Shown piece by piece: positions 57,896-64,000 of a stretch of 64,000 nucleotides of DNA. Position 1 is the first letter of the stretch, and each line of letters starts with the position of its first letter. The stretch comes from Costus lasius. Its lineage: Eukaryota > Streptophyta > Magnoliopsida > Zingiberales > Costaceae. The position numbers and the translations under genes were made by a program. The notes beneath the pieces were generated by a model. The model did no database searches. It had not been told where the DNA came from and saw only the letters and a list, made by a program, of their open reading frames with translations. The stretch covers positions 127,488,499 to 127,552,498 of the forward strand of contig CM050446.2 in the NCBI GenBank assembly GCA_027563935.2, given 5' to 3'.

Positions 57896-58749
57896 AATTA
57901 AAGATTAAGGAACTGGGATCAAGGCTGAAGAGAAAGGATGAATGATAAAAGATGAAGGATTAGTGATTAAGCATCAAGGATTATTGTTGAAGGATTAAGG
58001 ATAAAGGATCAAGACAAAAGGATCAATGATTTTGTAGCAAAGAAAAAGTCTTATGAATCAAGGATGAAAGATCAAGAATAAAGTATCAAAGATGAAGGAT
58101 TAAACATCAAGGATCAAGGATTAAGCATTAAGGATCAAGTATGAAGGATTGAGAATCAAGCATGGAAAAATAAAGGATCAAGGCTAAAGCATCAAGAGGT
58201 CAATGTTCAAGACACAAGGATAAAGGATCAAAGATTTTAGGATCAAGACACAAGGATCAAAGATGTTATAGCAAAGACTAAGTCTTATAGATCAAGGATG
58301 AAAGATCAAGAACAAAGGATCAAAGATCAAGGATTAAGCATTAAGGATCAAGTATGAAGGATTAAGAATCAAGCATGGAGAATCCAAGATCAAGGCTCAA
58401 GCATCAAGAGGTCAATGTTCAAGAATGAAGGATGAATTATTAAGGATGAAGATTTGAGGATCCAGGATCAAGGATAAAGAATCAAGTAGCAAAGATGAAA
58501 GGATAAGATCTAAGATTAAAACTCAAGGATCAAAGGATCAATATTCAAGGATGAAGGATTCAAGATTAAGACTTAAGGATCATGAATGAAGGATAAAAGA
58601 TCAAGGATCTAGGATTAAGAATCAATGAATAAGATAAAGGATAAGGGATAAAAAACCAAGAATTAAAAATGAAGAATAAAGGACTAAAAGATTAAAGAAC
58701 AAAGATTATAGATCTAAGATTAAGGTTCAAGGATCAAGAAGGAAAAGTC
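57896..58749 (-). repeat. ATCCTTG-type satellite, last block
   Basis: Purine-rich orientation, same as 56170-57150. A sub-block is repeated: gattaagcattaaggatcaa with aagcatggaaaa (58118-58165) and again gattaagcattaaggatcaa with aagcatggagaa (58330-58382), about 210 bp apart. It ends where TRIM sequence starts. Confidence 0.9.
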
Positions 58750-60130
58750 TAATTAGGCTTTTCCTCACATAATTATGCTGTTATAATTGGGTATCACAAT
58801 CTCCCCACATAAGACATAATATCCTCATCAAGCTTAAGTCCTAACACATCCCTTAGTCGAGATGGAAATGGGTCGCAACTAAGGATAGCAATGGGTCAGG
58901 GCGGGCACGAGGAGTGCCAAACCCGACCTCAACCCCGACTTGCAAACCCTATACCTGACCCCGAACCTGTTGGGTTTCCAAAACTTTGCCCCACACCAAA
59001 CCCGACCATATGAGTAGTAAGGCGAGTGAAGCAAGTATGGAGAGGCGAGGGAGGAGGGCGAGGGGAAGAAAGGAGAGGGGAGGGGAGGGAGTGGCTAGAA
59101 GGAGAGGAGAGCAAGGAAGGAGGGAGTGGCGATGCTAGGAGAAAGAGGGGAAAGAAGGAAGAGGAGAGAGAGGAAGGGAGAAAAAGGAGGCAACAACGTT
59201 AGGTAGGAAGGAGAGGAAGAAGGAAGGAGCATCATGGGAGGGAAGAAGGCTAGGGTAAACTTAGAATACTAAATAGGCCGGGGTGGGTTCGGGGTCAGGT
59301 ATGGGGCGGTTAGTAAAAATCTCACACCTAACCTCAGACCCAACTTATAGAAGTCAGGTTTTACCCAAACCCGACCCGACACCCAATCAACTTAAGTTTT
59401 CCTTGGTTAAATTAAGGCGGGCCAGGCATGGGTTATTTTGTCAAGTCTAGTAGAGACGGAGTCAGGTAGTGCCAACTAACCCAACCCTGACTCCTAAACC
59501 CTATACCTGGCCCAAAACCTGACCCCATCGGGTTTCAAAAACTCTATCCTACACTTGACCTTGGTGGGGCTTGAGTCGCCATGAGGAAACCCGACCCTGC
59601 AATGCCGGTGCAAGTGCAAGCACTAGCACAAAGGGTGGCAAGGGGAGGGGAAGGAGAGGGGAGTGGGGATAGAGAGGGAGTAGCGAGGAGAATAGGGACA
59701 AAGAGGAGAGAGAGGGGAAGTGCTAGGGTTAATTTAGGGCTAGTTTAGTAATTTTTTCTAAACTAGACGGGTATCTAAAATTCCATATTTAACCCTAACC
59801 CGACTTATAATAGTTGGGTTTTACCAAAACCTAACCCTAGACCTGGTCAACTTGGGTTTTCCCATCAAAATCAGGTAGAATAAGCACATGTGAGGTCAAC
59901 CTAATGGTGACTCCAAATTCTCAATAATCAGTTTCCTCCTATTGGCCTTTCACCATGCTTAAGACTAAGTTTGTTATGGTGTCATTTGTTACAATTCGCT
60001 TAATAAGCAAACTACTCTATTCACTCGGTGAGTTAGATGACAATGTGATCCAATTTTAAAATATTTAATCCTAAGTTAGTAGTAATAAACTCAATAAGTC
60101 TCATATATCATATCATCCTCCCACCCATAT
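58750..60130 (-). mobile_element. TRIM remnant with a 1-kb insertion
   Basis: LTR tail gggtatcaca (58789-58798), internal atctccccacataagac up to cttagtcgagatgg (58868), then a break. Internal sequence resumes at 59886 with agcacatgtgaggtcaacct and caccatgcttaagactaagt, followed by an LTR from 59987 (tgttacaattcgct). This is the most diverged of the three copies. The right LTR end is uncertain. Confidence 0.75.
58869..59885. repeat. Insertion with two copies of an acccgacc/gggtttcc unit
   Basis: Two related units of about 500 bp (near 58900-59410 and 59460-59870) share caaaccctatacctg, gggtttccaaaact or gggtttcaaaaactc, an AG-rich middle (gagaggggaggggag type) and acccgacttata with gggttttcc at the end. 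Such degenerate acccgaccc/gggtcgggt sequences are common in plant non-coding repeats; I cannot assign a class. Confidence 0.5.
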
Positions 60131-60163
60131 GGTACTAAACCTAACATGTCAAAGTTCATAAAC

Positions 60164-60198
<35 letters not shown>

Positions 60199-60660
60199 AA
60201 AAGAGAATTTGGCACACATCATATTTGATCTAAATCAAAATAAAAAAAACAACATGTATAGAATAACACTGAGTTATGAAGGAGTACTGAGTTCAGCTCA
60301 AATAGAATTATTGATCCATATTCAACATATAATTAAAAAATGCAGTTATAAATCAATACAGTGTAGTATCACAAAGTTCACAAACCTATATATATTATAT
60401 ATATATATACACACACATAGGATTTTACATGTCATAATTGATCTAAATCAAAATAAAAGCAACAGCATAATACTGAGTTACGAGGGATTTTGAACTCTCA
60501 TCATAATTGATCTAAATCTAAATAAAACTAAGAACATGCAGAATAATACTGAGTTATGCTCAATAAGATTTATTGATCCATATTCAACATATAATTAAAA
60601 AATGCAGTTATAAATAAATGCAGCTTAGTAGCATATACGCTTGAATCTTATATTCCAACT
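60131..60660. repeat. AT-rich region with three copies of a short repeat and TA microsatellites
   Basis: Motifs ttgatctaaatcaaaataaa and gaataatactgagttatg recur near 60218-60280, 60435-60490 and 60501-60560, and catattcaacatataatt with aaaaaatgcagttataaat recurs near 60318 and 60580. TA runs lie at 60168-60194 and near 60388-60410. No gene. Confidence 0.7.
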
Positions 60661-61225
60661 GAAAATAGGAATCTGGTTACCATGACTACCTTGCCCATCC
60701 TCTTATCTTATCTTTGTCTCTAACAACCCCCCCCCCCCCCCAACTTGTTGTTCCTTCATTTTTACTTTTTTCTTGTGTCATACAAAAAAACCTTTGTTGT
60801 CCTGGTTAGCCTTCCATAGGTTTTTGCTATGCCGGTTTTCCTACTTTTGTTGAGTTCATTTGGTGCTATCTTATTTTATATTAAAATTGTAGAAGAAGGC
60901 ACATTACAACCATTTTCGTTTTTAACCGGTAGGTTTCTCTTTTTTTTCCTTTTGATCTCATGAAGAGCGGAGGTACATGTGATCAGAGGCTTGCTTACAG
61001 AGTTTGAATTCCCTATAATCTATGGGTCATTCTCACTTGTTGATTCAGCACTTGAAAATGATTTTCCTACTATTGGTGTTCTTGTTCTTGATCTATCTGC
61101 TAAATGTAATACTAACATGAACTCTAGTTCTTTTTCTTTAACATGAGAGAATTAATAAATGTAAAACTAACGGGTTTTGAAATTTAGTAAAGCCAAAAAA
61201 TTAATCACATTGCTGTGAGTTCTCT
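60661..61225. other. No recognisable feature, except a C15 run
   Basis: AT-rich DNA. A run of 15 cytosines lies at 60727-60741. Nothing coding is seen; it may be intron or 3' flank of the kinesin pseudogene on the minus strand. Confidence 0.5.
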
Positions 61226-62239
61226 TACTTAATGTTCAAGAACCAACTGAATTTGAAATCTTTCCTTGAGCTCGCATTCTAGTTCCTTAACCTATATAAC
61301 CTAAGATGCAAAAGTATTGTGAATGAGTATATTAAGAATCAGAAAAATGTACTTAATGTGGTTGCATACCTTATGAAGAACTGCATATTCTGAGTGCACT
61401 TGCTCTTTACGTTGGCATTCATGTTCTTTAACCTGTAGGTAACATATACTGTAGAAAGTAAAGAAGTTGAATAATAATATCATTTCTTGCACTAATCCAA
61501 TTAAATTAAGAGTCTTGCATGCACTTACCTTCTGCAGAAGAACGTTGTTGCTCTTTCAATTTTTGTACCATCTCTTTAACCTAGTAGATTTGAAGTATTA
61601 ATGCTCTTTAATGAAATTACAAATTCAGTTTTCTGATTGATTTATGATATTCTAGCATAAAAGAGATGACATTGTAGAAAGTAGAGAAGTTGAATCATAA
61701 TACAATTTCTTGCACTAATCCTATTAAATAATATTCTTGGATACACTTACCTTATGCTGAAGAACAACTGATACATGGTGTTGTTGATCTTTCAATTTCT
61801 ATTCCATCTTTTTAACTTAGCATATTTGAAGTATTAATGCTCTTTAATGAAATTACAGGTTCAATTATGTGATTGATTTATGATATTCTAGCATAAAAGA
61901 ACTCACATTATAAGGGATAATCTAAATCTTACTTTTTTCTTGAAGGATGTCACTTGCTTCTTCCTTCCCGTTCAATTTTTCCATGAGTTGCCACTGACAA
62001 TTTGTAATTCTGCAATAGAGTCCAGTTGGCTTGAAAGTTCTTTAATCTAAAAGAGAAACATTGCAATAATGTTAAAAACTTCCATGACTCTAAAAAAATA
62101 TTGATTGAATATTTTGTACCTTCTCTTGTAGTGTCATGCAAAATTGTTCTTTCTCTATGATTTTGTTGTCTAGGTTTTGCCAATTCTCCCCTCAAGCTTC
62201 CTCAAGCACTCATCCTGGTTCTAGATTCATGTCTTACTT

Positions 62240-62900
62240 ATCAACCTTCAAGAAATGAAGTGCAAGACGAAGGGATAAATCAAAATCTACTTAGTATAAA
62301 AGAAATATAAATTATATCAACCATGGATCACTTACCATTTGTTTCATCTTTTGCAGTTCAACTGTGTCAATCTCCTTTTTTTTTTCAGGACCTAGTTCTA
62401 CTCATATGCAGCATGCAAAGTTTTACTTTGTTTTTTTTCCAATGGCAAGAAAGATAATTAATGAAAGATTTTCAATATTGTTTTTACAACTATATCATCC
62501 CTCTACCCCACCAATGGGAGAGCACACTCAAATATCATGCTATCAGCATACAAACTCTATATTAATGGACAAAGATAATTTACATTTCATTATAGCAAAC
62601 AAATCTTTATATTAATGTACTCTTTGTCAATGCTTCTGCGTTAGCAGCTCCTCCATCCAAGTCCATGTTCTCATCCTACAACATCTCCATTAAGCACTCT
62701 TGTATCCATCATTTCTTTCCACCACTTCATAGTGTGTATGTGTGTTTTTTTAAGCTCCACCTGGTTTGAGTTGCCTCCTATTTTTAAACAAGTAACACGA
62801 GAATAAGCATGACAGCCATGAACTTTCTAAAAAGAAAACAATCACTCGAGAATAAGCATAACAAGCCTTTGGCTAATGAACTTTCTAAAACAAAAACAAT
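62240..62900. other. Intron-like stretch where the rest of the motor domain should be
   Basis: AT-rich, with no exon matching the switch I (SSRSH) or switch II (DLAGSE) regions of kinesin in any frame I checked. Those exons were either lost or degraded beyond recognition. Confidence 0.5.
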
Positions 62901-63694
62901 GGGAGAAAGTTTCTCTTTTACATTTTTGTAGATGGGTATGCTGCTAAGTCCCTGATTTGCTCATTGAACAACTCTAACATGCTCATAGAAATGCTATAGG
63001 AAAATGTCTCTTTCCTTTCTACAACTATTTTAAACAGTTCTTCCAATGTTATGTAATTCACTCCATTTTGCATGATACCTTCCATTGTGAATGTGTTCCC
63101 TGCCCATAAGCAAATATGCAGACATTGTGAATGTAACCAAAGGTGAAGAATCCTCAAGGGTTGAAATTTTGGTCTAAATCGACCAAAACTTTTGATTTGT
63201 ACCCGTCTAAGATCGGACAGGTTATTACTATAGTGCTATTCAATTTAACTGGAGCATAATGTTGGTTTCACTATAGCAAATCAGTTTGAGACTACAGTGG
63301 TATATCGGTTTGAACTGATTTTTCAAACCTTACATCTGCCTATCATGAGTGTTTGTTTCATAAAGTTCATTCTACTCACAATACTGAGTGAAGTTTATTT
63401 TTTAATTTTTTCAATAGTAAATCATTGATTTATAATGATACCTTGATTATCTTTTGGAGTATAAACTCGATCAAACTTAAAAGCTTTTCTTTGTTGCTCC
63501 ACCATTATTGATTCCAATTTCACAATCCTTAGCTGCTTCAAAATCCACAATGGCCCTGTAACAAGATGAAATCTCCTCCTTATTCAAAAGGAGGCACCTA
63601 CAAAAGACCCTAATGTTCCCTAAAATAATGCAAGGCAAAAGAACTAAGGCAAACAATTTTATGAGGATGCCAGTAAATAAAGAGATCTGCAAAC

Positions 63695-63951
63695 CTTTTG
63701 TCTCATTTAGTTGGATATATTTGCTTTCTTCTCTTGGCAATCTCCTCTGGTTATTTTAGTTTACTATCTTCACTTTGTGCAACTACATTATTGATCAGAA
63801 CTTCCTTTGAAGTGATTGTTAGGTACTTCTTTGGTTGAGTGGATAAAATGTACCTAAGCTCAATTGCAGTTGTCATCTTATTCAGATTAGGAATTGAATT
63901 GGCACAGTCATGAGCATCATGAGAAATTTGATTGTGCTCCTCTCTTGTAGC
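63695..63951 (-). pseudogene. Kinesin-14 pseudogene exon before the motor start
   Basis: Acceptor cttcag at 63957-63952, donor gtttgc after 63695. It reads with one stop and a frameshift: SQ/ISHDAHDCANSIPNLN, VVAQSEDSKLK, EEIAKRRKQ, QLNETKG. In plant kinesin-14 proteins a KLKYYEEMAKRKKL-like helix precedes the GNIRVFCRCRPL motor start, as here. Confidence 0.75.
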
Positions 63952-64000
63952 CTGAAGGAAGAAGTAGAGTTGTACTCAGATTCAAAGACACTACATCATT

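Larger units (their letters stand above)
61226..63951 (-). pseudogene. Kinesin-14 pseudogene (motor start and C-terminal tail)
   Basis: Minus-strand exons. 63951-63695: HDAHDCANSIPN, then NETKG. 63619-63442 joins in phase as GNIRVFCRC, then LLNKEEISSCYRAIVDFEAA and KKSF; one extra base then shifts KFDRVYTPKDNQ out of frame. About 63170-62918: SSPLVT, a damaged CIFAYGQ-to-FTMEG P-loop region, NGVNYITLEELFKIVVERKE and SMLELFNEQIRDLA. The rest of the motor is not found. Tail exons: CLRKLEGRIGK and IIEKEQFCMTLQEKVQ (about 62225-62120), then repeated VKE...LKEQ exons, for example 61432-61370 (VKEHECQRKEQVHSEYAVLH, exactly 63 nt with good splice sites). Plant kinesin-14 proteins move along microtubules, but deletion of the GQTGTGKT nucleotide-binding loop excludes motor activity. 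The left end near 61226 and exons beyond 64000 are uncertain. Confidence 0.85.

Noticed and set aside
60146..60493. 115-codon frame starting in a TA microsatellite
   Set aside because: Codons of the IYIYIY type from TA repeats and AT-rich duplicated sequence; no domain.
62364..62615. 83-codon plus-strand frame
   Set aside because: AT-rich, antisense to the kinesin pseudogene intron, no similarity.

Overview
The window is nuclear DNA from a flowering plant; I cannot name the species. It is almost wholly repetitive. LTR retrotransposons (Ty1/copia, and Ty3/gypsy of Athila-like and chromovirus-like types) are nested in each other, next to about 10 kb of an unusual pyrimidine-rich satellite. The only trace of a host gene is a decayed kinesin-14 copy at the right end. 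Every coding region I read contains stops, frameshifts or deletions, so no intact gene is annotated.

1-26990: a minus-strand Athila-like gypsy element, with its 3' LTR cut by the window edge. It was hit by (a) a plus-strand, internally deleted Athila-like element (2068-8877, TSD ctccc), itself hit by a copia solo LTR (2702-4769, TSD cactc); (b) a nearly complete minus-strand Tork/Angela-like copia element with 1.93-kb LTRs (10705-20071, TSD acaag); (c) another copia solo LTR (24373-26141, TSD cccac). With the insertions removed, the reading of the integrase region and of the extra ORF rejoins across each site.

26991-32675: a plus-strand chromovirus-like gypsy element, broken on the left by the Athila-like element and in its integrase by a deleted copia element (28099-30736). 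A tandem duplication spans that junction.

32676-60130: a satellite built from a degenerate 7-bp ATCCTTG-like unit, organised into roughly 0.6-kb higher-order repeats. It is interrupted by a short-LTR copia element (33491-40682, itself hit by a 2.3-kb solo LTR-like insertion, TSD agtga), by a truncated copia plus gypsy composite (45183-52219) and by a GC-rich insertion (about 57150-57895). The satellite runs purine-rich on the outside and pyrimidine-rich on the inside. Both orientation switches coincide with copies of a small LTR element (TRIM): 32900-33153 (partial) and 55664-56169 (complete). A third TRIM copy (58750-60130) closes the array.

60131-64000: AT-rich single-copy-like DNA with short duplications, then a minus-strand kinesin-14 pseudogene (61226-63951) whose spliced motor start is recognisable but whose P-loop is deleted.

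Nothing here works as a pathway. The interest is in genome structure: the hierarchical satellite, the TRIM at its strand switches, hairpin repeats shared by different gypsy elements, tRNA-like segments inside LTRs, and a datable nesting order.
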